From Bacteroidota bacterium (GTDB taxonomy: Bacteria > Bacteroidota > Bacteroidia > B-17B0 > Aurantibacillaceae): 52,255 bases of DNA. The notes below the pieces were generated by a model. It had not been told where the DNA came from. It ran no database searches and saw nothing but the letters and a program-made list of their open reading frames with translations. The stretch covers positions 1 through 52,255 of the forward strand of contig CAUJCR010000041.1 in assembly GCA_963169355.1 (NCBI GenBank), read 5' to 3'. Each line of letters starts with the position of its first letter. Position 1 is the first letter of the stretch. Shown here piece after piece: positions 52,140 through 52,255 of the stretch. The position numbers and the translations under genes are program-made.

Positions 52140-52255
52140 ATGAAAAAATTAAATCAATTACATTTAATCATTGCCGGTTTACTTATTCCATCTATTGGTT
52201 TTTGTCAAACTGTTAAAGCAGAAAGTTCAACTTACTTTTCAAATGCTTTATTCAA
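52140..52255 (+). CDS. Probable CcoP, 3'-partial
   Basis: The first 38 codons of a gene cut by the window end: ATG 52140, signal or anchor segment LHLIIAGLLIPSIGFCQ, then TVKAESSTYFSNALF. It has no haem motif yet. In this operon position the dihaem subunit CcoP is expected, so this is inference from context. Confidence 0.6.
   Translation, partial: MKKLNQLHLIIAGLLIPSIGFCQTVKAESSTYFSNALF

Noticed and set aside
1..52255. CRISPR array, rRNA genes or prophage structural genes
   Set aside because: No regularly spaced direct repeats, no rRNA-like sequence and no phage structural genes were seen; only the IS and the recombinase region are mobile in character.

Overview
The window is a chromosomal segment of an AT-rich Bacteroidota bacterium. 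The evidence is two proteins with type IX secretion C-terminal sorting domains, promoters with the Bacteroidota -7 box TAnnTTTG, a fused CcoN-CcoO cbb3 oxidase subunit, a LytS/LytTR pair, a DUF5606 protein, and almost no Shine-Dalgarno sites except in front of infC. A narrower placement is not supported from the sequence alone. The cell probably respires with oxygen, carrying a caa3/aa3-type oxidase assembly cluster and an FNR-box-controlled cbb3 oxidase for low oxygen.

Left accessory region (1-6800). A partial hypothetical gene and a secreted delta-60 repeat protein are followed by a complete IS1182-like insertion sequence (2284-4009). Next comes a structure that looks like an integron. A tyrosine recombinase (5615-6691) points right. 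A two-gene cassette (zinc-ribbon membrane protein plus a small conserved protein) points left, away from it. Long imperfect palindromes (4010-4144 and 5332-5453) sit exactly where attC sites would be. The first bases of each presumed cassette are the exact complement of the inverse core site in the same cassette's palindrome, as known for integron cassettes. The recombinase lacks the long IntI-specific insertion and has an extra N-terminal module. This is the best candidate for an unusual system in the window.

Housekeeping core (6800-22500). A rhodanese-like protein; thrS-infC-rpmI-rplT, with infC starting at ATT 9328; a nested palindromic repeat (10711-10880); a leftward oxidase cluster (ctaB, two subunit III genes, subunit IV); rsmE; tRNA-Met; a HAD phosphatase; a lipoprotein with a GT2 glycosyltransferase; an LptF/G permease with a GT4 glycosyltransferase; ribH, a TPR membrane protein and carA.

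Middle region (22600-37450). A remnant of a membrane protein gene, bifunctional ftcD, two tandem polysaccharide-deacetylase-like genes, a CPBP protease, an M61 peptidase, a LytS/LytTR two-component pair, DUF5606, and a leftward run of TolC, HlyD-type adaptor, tsaB, diacylglycerol-kinase-like and low-molecular-weight phosphatase genes.

Right region (37600-52255). An AddB-like nuclease, fabD, alanine dehydrogenase, envelope proteins, and the cbb3 cluster ccoI-ccoS-ccoNO-ccoQ-like-ccoP (last one cut by the window edge). Three FNR-type palindromes precede ccoI and one lies between ccoI and ccoS.
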